Origin: Oceanospirillaceae bacterium
GTDB lineage: Bacteria > Pseudomonadota > Gammaproteobacteria > Pseudomonadales > Oceanobacteraceae
Direction: 5' to 3'
NCBI GenBank assembly: GCA_002724925.1
Contig: PBQA01000025.1
Location: 1 to 64,000, forward strand
DNA length: 64,000 nt
Shown here: positions 37,221 through 44,201 of the stretch, in pieces
Numbering within the stretch: the first letter of the stretch is position 1
Layout of the letters: every line of letters starts with the position of its first letter
Notes under the pieces: generated by a model
Seen by the model: the letters and a program-made list of their open reading frames with translations, nothing else
Told to the model about the DNA's origin: nothing
Databases searched by the model: none
Program-made: the position numbers and the translations under genes

Positions 37221-37436
37221 ATGACCTCAAATGTGATTTTAGATTCAGAATTGACCTGTCCGAAATGTGGCCATAAGAAGCTCGAAACCATGCCGACGGA
37301 TGCCTGCCAGTGGTTCTATGAGTGCGAAGGTTGTCACGCTGTACTTAAACCCAAACCCGGTGATTGTTGTGTGTATTGTTCTTACGGTTCGGTACCATGC
37401 CCGCCTGTTCAACAAGAGGGGCGTTGCTGTTCTTAG
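37221..37436 (+). CDS. Small GDCCVYCSYG Cys-rich protein of mer operons
   Basis: 71 residues from ATG 37221, GGGA upstream. Two zinc-ribbon-like pairs (ELTCPKCGHKK and FYECEGCHAVL) are followed by KPGDCCVYCSYGSVPCPPVQ and a terminal CCS. This short protein is known from many mer and related loci, often annotated only by its GDCCVYCSYG motif. Eleven cysteines suggest it binds metal in the cytosol. In an operon without merA it could act as a sink for imported Hg(II). Confidence 0.75.
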   Translation: MTSNVILDSELTCPKCGHKKLETMPTDACQWFYECEGCHAVLKPKPGDCCVYCSYGSVPCPPVQQEGRCCS

Positions 37437-37502
37437 AGAACTCATATTGACATTGTACGGTTCAGGCCGGATTGTTCGCGGTAAAGTGCTTGAGTTTTTC
37501 TT

Positions 37503-37904
37503 TCATTGCTCACTCGTTTCGCCGTCGAAAGACTCCAGGATTGGACAACCCTTGTCACTGGAACCACACAGATTGGTGAGCAGTCGCAGTTCGTCCCGCA
37601 AAGTGGTCAATTCCTCCAGATGATGTTGAATGTCTTCCAGCTTGTGATGCGCCAGTTCCCGGACTTTGGGCTTGGCTTTTTGCGGGTTTTCCCGAAACTG
37701 AAGTAGCTGTTTGATTTCATTCAGGCTAAATCCCATCTTTTGCGCCCGCTTGATAAAGCGCAGTCGTGAGAGATCTTTATCGAAATACAGTCGGACTCCA
37801 GCATCATTGCGATGTACTTCGGGCACCAGTTTGATTTTTTCGTAATAACGCAGGGTATCAGCACTGATTTCCAATGTTGCGACCACTTCACCAATTCGCA
37901 TCAT
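37503..37904 (-). CDS. CadR/PbrR-like MerR-family regulator lacking the first metal cysteine
   Basis: 133 residues. Winged helix with ISADTLRYYEKIKLVPEV and GVRLYFDKDLSRLRFI. Only two cysteines: LCGSSDKGCPILES, spaced as C112/C119 of CadR. The position of the usual third ligand (C77 of CadR) is a lysine (KAKPKVREL). So it belongs to the Cd/Pb/Zn group by sequence, but its site is incomplete. It ends the minus-strand MerTP-like operon (35 bp after the CcdA-like gene) and converges with the mer operon. Confidence 0.85.
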   Translation of the reverse strand: MMRIGEVVATLEISADTLRYYEKIKLVPEVHRNDAGVRLYFDKDLSRLRFIKRAQKMGFSLNEIKQLLQFRENPQKAKPKVRELAHHKLEDIQHHLEELTTLRDELRLLTNLCGSSDKGCPILESFDGETSEQ

Positions 37905-37938
37905 GATTTAAAACCAGAAACAGCCATGAGCCACTTTT

Positions 37939-38535
37939 TCATAGTAAATAACTTTCATTGAGCAGGTAAGCCCCAATGGCCATTAGCGTGATGCCTCCTG
38001 CAATCTCAAAACCACGACGCCAACACTCGATGGTTTTCAGGTTTTCCAACCAGCCGATGCTGATAGCACCCACGGCAAGCGGGATCACCCGACCGAGAGC
38101 GAACGCCAACATCAACAAACCACCATAAAAACCCGATCCGATCGAGGCACTAACACCGAGTCCGATCCATAACCCCGGCGAACAGACCGGACAGATCCCG
38201 ACCGTAAACGGCATACCCAATAAGAAGGCTCCCCAGAGCGTCGCCGCGCGTTTTCCCCGCAATGGCAACCAGGGTAACGGAATTTTCAACCAGCCCGTCC
38301 AGAGCAAACCCAGCGCTGCACCGATACCTAACACCACATGGGTGAGTATGAGCCCGGCGGCAAAGGCCAGGCCATAACTGACCGCCTCACGGAAAGCGCG
38401 TGCGCGAGTGACGTAGGCCAGTACAACAGGAATGGAGGCGAAAGCCACCGGCATAAAGCTGAACAGAAAACCAGCCAATAAAGCCGCACCCAGACCGGCA
38501 ACTCCGCCCATTTGCATCCAGGCTGTGGTATCCAT
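37939..38535 (-). CDS. CcdA/DsbD-like membrane protein
   Basis: 198 residues, six membrane helices. FSFMPVAFASIPVVLAYVTR near the start and GICPVCSPGLWIGLGVSASI in the middle match the cytochrome c biogenesis/DsbD transmembrane family that carries electrons across the membrane; the CPVC pair is the likely redox couple, while the first-helix Cys of classical CcdA is absent (FMPVA). It would reduce the thioredoxin-like partner encoded just upstream, but that gene is broken. Confidence 0.8.
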   Translation of the reverse strand: MDTTAWMQMGGVAGLGAALLAGFLFSFMPVAFASIPVVLAYVTRARAFREAVSYGLAFAAGLILTHVVLGIGAALGLLWTGWLKIPLPWLPLRGKRAATLWGAFLLGMPFTVGICPVCSPGLWIGLGVSASIGSGFYGGLLMLAFALGRVIPLAVGAISIGWLENLKTIECWRRGFEIAGGITLMAIGAYLLNESYLL

Positions 38536-38736
38536 CAGTGCGCTTTACCTTGAGGTGCTGAAGGCTCCTCCAATCGCTTCAGAATCTCCTGACTTGATCT
38601 CTTGATAGCGCACCCGGTCGTCGTTCAATTCAGCGATCACCGCTTTTGCCAGCGCTTTTATTTTCTGACAACGACCGCATCCGGAAGCCGTCAATACTTC
38701 CACTAAGACTGACTGGCTTTCAGTTTCTGCGCTCAT
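38535..38736 (-). pseudogene. Thioredoxin-like protein with internal deletion and frameshift
   Basis: Starts at ATG 38736, overlapping the MerT-like stop (ATGA). It reads VLVEVLTASGCGRCQKIKAL, the CxxC thioredoxin-fold start, up to DDRVRYQEI. It then goes out of frame and stops at 38545. Another frame, from about 38600, gives QEILKRLEEPSAPQGKAH and a stop that overlaps the CcdA-like start as TGATG, the expected original C-terminus. About 25-30 central residues (the cis-Pro region) are missing. A GAGAT repeat at the scar suggests a slip or recombination deletion. Confidence 0.75.
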
Positions 38737-39110
38737 GACAGGCTTTGCAACCACAAAGTGAGCGGCAGCAAGGCGTAAGCCGCAAAAAGGGAAAGCAGAA
38801 GTATCACTGTACTCGCCCACAATACTGCCTTTTGCCATCGCAAGCGGTTTTTGTCCGCTAGAGCGCAGACTTTGATCCGATGCAATCGCCAGTAGCTATA
38901 AACTAATGCGGCAGCGGTTAAGGAAAATGTGACGACTTTGTACTGCGACAATGTCGTTAACCAAGGCATCACGGCCACCATCGAAGCCACAGCGCTTCCG
39001 AGCCCAAGCGCGACCAATACAATTGGTAGCGCGCAACAGGTGGTACCGATAAGCGCGAGCCCCAGGCCGCTGAAAAGAGAGGTATCGGTTTTCGCCTGTT
39101 CAGTGTTCAT
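38733..39110 (-). CDS. MerT-like membrane transporter
   Basis: 125 residues, three or four membrane helices. The first helix carries the vicinal cysteine pair GTTCCALPIVLVALG (C25-C26) of the MerT superfamily; a single Cys (KVCALADK) lies in the cytoplasmic loop. It differs strongly from the MerT at 36477. It is preceded 19 bp by a MerP-like gene, so this is a second metal-import pair tied to a thiol-redox module. Metal unknown. Confidence 0.8.
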   Translation of the reverse strand: MNTEQAKTDTSLFSGLGLALIGTTCCALPIVLVALGLGSAVASMVAVMPWLTTLSQYKVVTFSLTAAALVYSYWRLHRIKVCALADKNRLRWQKAVLWASTVILLLSLFAAYALLPLTLWLQSLS

Positions 39111-39129
39111 CGAAATCTAATCATTGCGA

Positions 39130-39441
39130 TCATTCTTTTTGAGGCTTTACGGGTTGCACCTGGAATTGGCGCAAGGTAAACCCGGCGTCATTGATCAAGG
39201 TTTTAAGCGATGCTTGATTCATGGGTTCCAGCGTGTCCGCCTCAAAGATCACCAATCCATCATTCAATTTGATAATCACACTGGATTTATCTACGCCATC
39301 AAGCGCTTTGATTTTCTTTTCGATCCCGTAGGCACAATAAGGACAGGCCATGCCATCAACATGCAGCTCATAGCGCCTGTCAGCCGCCTGCGCCATAAAT
39401 GAAAGCATCATTAATGCTGCAATAAGTAAACACTGTCTCAT
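39130..39441 (-). CDS. MerP-like periplasmic HMA protein
   Basis: 103 residues with a signal peptide (LLIAALMMLSFMAQAA) and an HMA domain with DGMACPYCAYGIEKKI. The CPYC motif with Tyr sets it apart from MerP CAMC. First gene of the minus-strand operon; TAGGAGT precedes the start. Its own promoter region was probably lost, because only 27 bp separate it from the truncated outer-membrane gene upstream. Confidence 0.85.
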   Translation of the reverse strand: MRQCLLIAALMMLSFMAQAADRRYELHVDGMACPYCAYGIEKKIKALDGVDKSSVIIKLNDGLVIFEADTLEPMNQASLKTLINDAGFTLRQFQVQPVKPQKE

Positions 39442-39468
39442 GGTTAAACTCCTAAAACGGTTGTCTCT

Positions 39469-39700
39469 TTACAGGTGCCATTCCAGCTCAATTTTGGCAC
39501 GGTAGTCGTCTTGCTCCTGATCGGCGGACAAATCATCGATGACGGGCAGTTGTAAGCCTGCCTTGAACGCAAAATTCTGATGTGTCCACATCAAACCGGG
39601 CGACAGAAACCATTGGTTCCCGCCCAGGTGCCTTTCCACACTTCCCGCGCCATTGTCGAAAACTGCATTTTGCGGCTGGCGGGGCGCCACACCATCTTGG
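39469..39700 (-). pseudogene. 3' end of an outer-membrane barrel gene
   Basis: About 75 residues: NQWFLSPGLMWTHQNFAFKA, LQLPVIDDLSADQEQDDYRA and the final strand KIELEWHL. This matches the C-terminus of a putative transporter barrel often found in metal loci (QNFMVKAGVQIPVIDDL type). The 5' part is replaced at about 39700 by the oppositely oriented czcA remnant, so two genes were fused tail-inward by a deletion. Confidence 0.65.
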
Positions 39701-39704
39701 GCGC

Positions 39705-41549
39705 ACCTTGAAATTGGACGAGCGCTTTCAAACGGTGTTTGCTGCCACTCGTGAGGTCTTCACCCCGAGTTTAATCAGCGTGCTCGTGGTAATTCTGGTG
39801 AATCTGCCCATTCTGGCGCTGACCGGCGTGGAAGGAAAAATGTTTACCCCCATGGCGATGGCGGTAATCATGGCACTGTTGTCCGCATTGGTGTTGTCGC
39901 TGACCTTCGTTCCTGCGGCACTTGTCATGCGCGGACACATTGAGGAGAAGGAAAATTTTATAGTTCGTTCTTCCAAGTGGCTTTACGCACCAGTATTGGC
40001 GTGGGTCCTGAAGTTTCGCGTTTGGGTGCTGTCAATGACCCTGATATTCGTGATTATCGTAGGAACACTCGCAACTAAAATGGGGACTGAATTTATCCCG
40101 AACCTGGATGAGGGTGATATCGCCGTCCAGGCGTTGCGAATACCCGGCACCAGCCTCAGCCAATCCCTGGATATGCAATTTCGCCTGGAAAAAGCCGTGC
40201 TGGAAATGCCTGAAGTCAAAACCTACTTCTCGCGTGTCGGAACCGCTGAAGTCGCCAGCGATCCCATGGGGCCCAATATCTCTGATGGCTATGTCATGCT
40301 GAAAGACAAAAGTGAATGGCCTGATCCCGATAAAACCAAAGCCCACCTGCTGGAAGAAATGGGTGAAAAACTTTCGTTGTTGCCCGGCAATGCCTATGAG
40401 ATCAGCCAACCGATCCAGCTTCGATTTAATGAATTGATTTCAGGTGTCAGATCGGATTTAGGGATCAAGGTATTCGGCGATGATTTGCAGCAACTGTTGA
40501 AGTCGGGAAGCGAAATCGCCGCTGTACTGAACGGTATAGAGGGCACTGAAGGCGTAAAGGTGGAACAGGTGTCGGGCTTACCCATTTTGTCAGTCGAAGC
40601 GGATCGCTCCGCCCTGTATCGCTATGGCTTGAACGTTGCCGATGTGCAGGACGTCGTCGCTGCCGCCACAGGCGGTGAAGAGGCTGGGCTGATCTTTGAA
40701 GGTGACCAACGTTTCTCGATCGTCGTGCGCTTGGCAGAACGATTAAGGGCCGACGTGAGCGCCCTGGAGCGTTTGCCCGTACCCTTACCGGGCGGTGGCT
40801 ATGTGCCGTTGCGTGAGGTCGCCAGACTGACGCTGGCACCCGGTCCCAATCAAATTTCCCGAGAAAACGGTAAACGCCGATTGGTGGTCAGCGCCAATGT
40901 TCGCGGTCGTGATTTGGGAGGGTTTGTGGCTGAAGTACAGGGCAAAGTAGCACAGCAGGTCAAGTTACCGCCCGGCTATTGGCTAGCATACGGCGGTACC
41001 TTTGAACAACTGCAATCGGCGTCACAACGGTTAAGTTTGCTGGTGCCTGTGACACTGGTGATGATCTTTGCCCTGTTGATGATGACTTTTGGCTCAGCTA
41101 AAGATGCCGCACTGGTATTCAGTGGCGTGCCGCTGGCGCTGACCGGCGGCGTCATCGCCTTGTGGCTGCGTGACATACCGCTGTCAATTACTGCCGGTGT
41201 CGGTTTTATCACCCTGTGCGGGGTATCGGTGCTGACGGGGGTTATGATGGTATCCGCATTTCGGGACGCGCTTAATCGTGGCGAAGTCATCGAGTCTGCG
41301 ATTCAGAGTGGAGCTATGCTGAGGCTGCGGCCGATATTGATGGTCGCTTTGGTGGCCGCGCTCGGCTTTTTGCCCATGGCGCTCAACACCAGTACTGGGG
41401 CCGAAGTACAAAGGCCCTTAGCCACAGTAGTTATTGGCGGAATCCTTTCTTCTACTTTACTCACATTGTTGGTGTTGCCTGGTTTGTATCGTCTTGCATG
41501 GCGAAAACCGAAAGCATTGAATGGAAATGGCGAATCCATTGCACAATAA
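39705..41549 (+). pseudogene. czcA: 5'-truncated HME-RND efflux pump (CzcA-like)
   Basis: Homology begins at about 39708 (LKLDERFQTVFAATREVF, the cytosolic loop after TM4) and is intact to the end: LTGVEGKMFTPMAMAVIMAL, TEFIPNLDEGDIAVQALRIP, periplasmic loop 2 and TM7-12, ending LYRLAWRKPK. About 615 of some 1040 residues remain. TM1-4, including the proton-relay region and the first periplasmic domain, are gone, so the pump cannot function. The CusA-type methionines are absent (divalent-metal type). It precedes the PII-like and CDF genes, its probable old partners. Confidence 0.85.
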
Positions 41550-41625
41550 CTGACTAAAGCTCGCGGCATGTGATTCATGCCGCGTGTCGTCTAACGTAAC
41601 AGCAACACTTTATAGGAATATTCAC

Positions 41626-41940
41626 ATGAAACTAATCACGGCCTTCATTCATCATGTACGAACTGCCGACGTAATCGATGCACTACACGATGCAGGCTAC
41701 AAGAACATGGCAATGCTTGATATCAAAGGCACCTTGAAGCCGTTAGGGGAACAGGAGCTGGCCTATTCGTCCGAAGCTGGCGTGGTGATTTCAGAAGTTC
41801 AATTATCACTAGCCTGCGAAGACGAACAGGTTGATGCGGTGACAACTATCATCCGTAAAACTGGAAAAATTGGTGCTAACATTTCCGGATGGGTGTATGT
41901 CAGCCCCATTGAGCAGGCGCTACCTATAGACGGTCGTTAA
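41626..41940 (+). CDS. PII-like protein linked to HME-RND genes
   Basis: 104 residues from ATG 41626 (ATAGGA upstream). Starts MKLITAFIHHVRTADVIDAL, a PII/CutA-like first strand and helix; ends with VDAVTTIIRKTGKIGANISG and WVYVSPIEQALPI, like the B- and C-loop region of PII-like proteins. Only distantly similar to the PII-like protein at 13756. Such genes often follow czcA. Its pump partner here is truncated. Confidence 0.75.
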   Translation: MKLITAFIHHVRTADVIDALHDAGYKNMAMLDIKGTLKPLGEQELAYSSEAGVVISEVQLSLACEDEQVDAVTTIIRKTGKIGANISGWVYVSPIEQALPIDGR

Positions 41941-42013
41941 CACTCCCGGTGTTGTGCGCGCTGGCTGCGTCCTCACCAGCGCCACAACACCGGAAACGCC
42001 TAGCGGAGGGGCT

Positions 42014-42895
42014 ATGCATAATCACGGTCACACCAGCAGTTCACAACGTATTGGCTGGGCGTTTTTTCTCAACCTGGGTTTTACGCTTATTGAAATTGTC
42101 GGCGGCCTATTGACCAACAGCACCGCCATTATGGCGGATGCCGTTCACGACCTGGGCGACTGTATTTCCATCGGCCTCGCTTGGTTACTCAGCAAGGTCA
42201 GTGAGAAAGACTCTAATACTGATTTTACTTACGGATATCGCCGCCTGTCGTTATTAGGTGCCTTGATCAATGGCTTGGTACTCATTGCAGGGTCAGCTTG
42301 GGTCTTGTCAGAGGCTATCCCAAAACTGTTGCAACCTGAAATGCCTGTCGTCGAAGGGATGTTGGGATTGGCCATTTTTGGTGTCATGGTCAATGGATTC
42401 GCTGCGTACAAGCTTAGTCATGGGAAAACACTTAACGAAAAAGTCTTGAACTGGCATTTATTGGAAGATGTACTGGGTTGGGTGGCTGTCCTGATTGTAT
42501 CCATTGTGCTGCTTTTTGTAGATTGGCCTATTTTAGATCCAGCACTGTCTATCGTTTTTACCCTCTATATCTTGTTCGGTGTAGAAAAAAACCTTTGGAG
42601 TACCACTCGATTGTTTCTTCAGGCAGCACCCGACAAAGCACTGTCAGAGTCACTTCACCAATGTCTGTCCACGCTTGATGACGTCCGTAGTGTTCACCAC
42701 CTACACCTGTGGTCACTCGATGGTGAGCATCATGTGCTTACTGCACATTTGGTATTGCGATGCGCATTAACCTTGGAGCAGCAACTTCATTTGAAAAGGA
42801 CAATTGCTGATCGTCTCAGAGAGTTCGATCTCGCGCATACGACCATTGAATTCGAATTTGGAGAGGAGGCGTGTCGAGATGCGGGCGTTATCTGA
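42014..42895 (+). CDS. czcD: Cation diffusion facilitator (CzcD/ZitB type)
   Basis: 293 residues from ATG 42014 (GGAGGGG 4 bp upstream). N-terminal MHNHGHTSS, six helices, metal site residues in TM2 (IMADAVHDLGD, with H and D) and TM5 (HLLEDVLGWVAVLI, with H and D), and a C-terminal ferredoxin-like domain (VHHLHLWSLDGEHHVLTAHL). Exports Zn, Cd or Co from cytosol to periplasm by proton antiport. It is the last plus-strand cargo gene, convergent with the SprA-like gene. Confidence 0.92.
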   Translation: MHNHGHTSSSQRIGWAFFLNLGFTLIEIVGGLLTNSTAIMADAVHDLGDCISIGLAWLLSKVSEKDSNTDFTYGYRRLSLLGALINGLVLIAGSAWVLSEAIPKLLQPEMPVVEGMLGLAIFGVMVNGFAAYKLSHGKTLNEKVLNWHLLEDVLGWVAVLIVSIVLLFVDWPILDPALSIVFTLYILFGVEKNLWSTTRLFLQAAPDKALSESLHQCLSTLDDVRSVHHLHLWSLDGEHHVLTAHLVLRCALTLEQQLHLKRTIADRLREFDLAHTTIEFEFGEEACRDAGVI

Positions 42896-42933
42896 AACCC
42901 ACGCCGTTGGATTTCATTTGTAAATTCAGGTCA

Positions 42934-43356
42934 TCACACAAGTACATCGACATGGTTACCCAATGTTTCAATCGAAGCGGTATTAATCTCACTTTTTTCT
43001 TGTGCAGCCATCATAATTGCTTGTTGAGAGGCTTTACGATCCTGTGGTGTGGGATCAGTGGGTGCCATGGACGCCATTCGTATTAGTTGGGCTTTTTCCA
43101 GCGTTGCTTGGGGATCATTGGGTTCAGATGAAGTATCAAACACGACATCATCTGAGACGACATAAAGTTCGCCATCGAGAGAACTATACTGGTAATTGGG
43201 TGGTGAACTGTGCTGTGTCGTAACCGTAACGGCGAGATGAGATTCGACATGCCGCTGAATTTGAGTCTGAGAAAGCTCTAATTGTTTGCGCTCATTCGAG
43301 TTGTCGCCAGACTTGGTCTCTGTGTCGCGCGCTGAATTGGTAGATGAATTGCTCAA
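42934..43356 (-). CDS. SprA-related protein (PF12118-like) lacking HExxH
   Basis: 140 residues. The second half fits the SprA-related putative metalloprotease family: DGELYVVSDDVVFDTSSEPN, DPQATLEKAQLIRMASMAP, TDPTPQDRKASQQAIMMAAQ. In the family the segment before this usually holds a HEQAHL/HExxH-like motif; here it reads VESHLAVTV, so the putative zinc site is lost. A polar Ser/Thr/Asn-rich N-terminus precedes it. Last gene before the right end of the transposon. Function unknown. Confidence 0.7.
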   Translation of the reverse strand: MSNSSTNSARDTETKSGDNSNERKQLELSQTQIQRHVESHLAVTVTTQHSSPPNYQYSSLDGELYVVSDDVVFDTSSEPNDPQATLEKAQLIRMASMAPTDPTPQDRKASQQAIMMAAQEKSEINTASIETLGNHVDVLV

Positions 43357-43589
43357 AGGCGCTGATCCAGGGGCAATTCAAGCAACTACAGGACTCGCTG
43401 TGATCTCGTAAGAGCCAAATTTGTCGGTTCTTCCACAGGCCTCCTAGAAGTCGGCGGTATTCCTGATTACGCATATCATGCGTAATTGCGCGTAACTTTA
43501 AATAATTCTAATAAGATCAATCGGTTATTGACCTCTAAATTACGTGGATAAGGGCTATTGGACGGAAACCTGCGGTTACGATGTGGTCG
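43357..43589. other. Gene-free segment next to the transposon end
   Basis: No convincing gene. It is AT-rich between 43490 and 43560 and contains the palindrome at 43466-43486. It may hold a recombination site or a remnant of an older end. Confidence 0.4.
43466..43486. repeat. 21-bp palindrome near the transposon right end
   Basis: ATTACGCAT (43466-43474), ATC, ATGCGTAAT (43478-43486): perfect 9-bp arms. A further half-site GCGTAA follows at about 43489-43495. The arrangement resembles a recombinase or repressor dyad. It lies about 105 bp inside the candidate terminal repeat. Confidence 0.6.
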
Positions 43590-43627
43590 CGGGACTCAAA
43601 ACCGTAGGTTTTCGTTCAAATGCCCCC
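43590..43627 (-). repeat. Candidate Tn3-family terminal inverted repeat (right end)
   Basis: On the minus strand it starts GGGGGCATTTGAACGAAAAC, then CTACGGTTTTGAG. The Tn3 repeat is GGGG..., with GAACGAAAACTCACGTTAAG at its inner end, so the GAACGAAAAC core and following ACG-TT are shared. It begins exactly where similarity to class V aminotransferases ends. The base quintet just outside (43628-43632, GCTGG, or one base earlier) would be the target duplication. Confidence 0.6.
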
Positions 43628-44141
43628 GCTGGTCCATTTTCGCGAGATTTACCCGGGTTCCTGTGGCGTACTGTACGGCTGAGATCGACACCAGACGTGG
43701 TGTTTCGGATATGGCCTGAAACAGTTCTGCTTCGGGGTTCTCACCTGCGAGGGAAACCTTGCGGACAATCACCCCCTGATTCTTGAGGGACTCCCAGACA
43801 ATGGAGTTCGATGGAAACTCTTCATCGGAAATAACAACCGTATCACCTGGACGCCAGTCGATGCCGTAAGCGACAAATGAAAGGGCCTCGGAAGTATTCT
43901 TCACCAGGGCGACAGAGTCGACAGGCGCATTAATAAGCCTGGCCAGGTTCAAACGAAGTTGTTTCTCTATCTCCAGCCAGTGTGGATAGTCGGCGGCTCC
44001 CTTGGCTACGTTTTCTTCAGCAAACCGGGCAACGGCTTTACTGGCTGATATTGGCCACGGAGCGACAGCAGCATGATTCAGGTACATGCATTGTTCATTG
44101 ACCGGAAACTCCTGTTCCAGTGCTGAATTCAACTGATCCAT
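43628..44141 (-). pseudogene. Class V aminotransferase, 3' part cut off by the transposon
   Basis: From ATG 44141 (AAGGACC upstream) about 171 residues: MYLNHAAVAPWPISASKAVA, LVKNTSEALSFVAYGIDWRP, GDTVVISDEEFPSNSIVWES, ISAVQYATGTRVNLAKMDQ. This is the N-terminal half of a PLP-dependent class V (cysteine desulfurase-like fold) enzyme of about 380 residues. The PLP lysine region (DGHK) is missing. The frame continues into the terminal repeat and stops at 43596. The other half should lie beyond the left edge of the window. Confidence 0.85.
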
Positions 44142-44201
44142 TTTAGTGGGTCCTTATCTGCTGTTAAGATGATGGCTGTTCTCAGGGATCATGCTATCGA
44201 C

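Larger units (their letters stand above)
1..43627. mobile_element. Large Tn3-family transposon carrying metal-resistance cargo (left end outside window)
   Basis: Seen: a DUF4158-type Tn3 transposase at the left edge reading outward, about 42 kb of metal-resistance genes, and a G5-initiated candidate terminal repeat at 43590-43627 that abruptly interrupts a class V aminotransferase gene. Known: Tn3-family elements have about 38-bp inverted repeats beginning GGGG, and tnpA normally lies next to one end. Inferred: everything from the left edge to 43627 is one element, with the left repeat and a 5-bp target duplication beyond the window. The cargo may have been assembled in several steps, since internal deletion scars are visible. 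No complete resolvase is seen here. Confidence 0.6.

Noticed and set aside
39582-41549. 655-residue frame as a functional RND transporter
   Set aside because: The first ~40 residues are unrelated and derive from the antisense of another gene; TM1-4 and the first periplasmic domain are missing.
43292-43474. 60-residue Cys/Trp-containing frame overlapping the SprA-like gene
   Set aside because: No recognisable family and no ribosome site; its start lies within the palindrome at 43466-43486.
43580-43640. tRNA-Leu-like stretch (GGGACTCAAAACC, TTCAAAT)
   Set aside because: Anticodon and acceptor stems cannot be closed and no D-arm is present; the sequence is better explained as a Tn3 terminal repeat.
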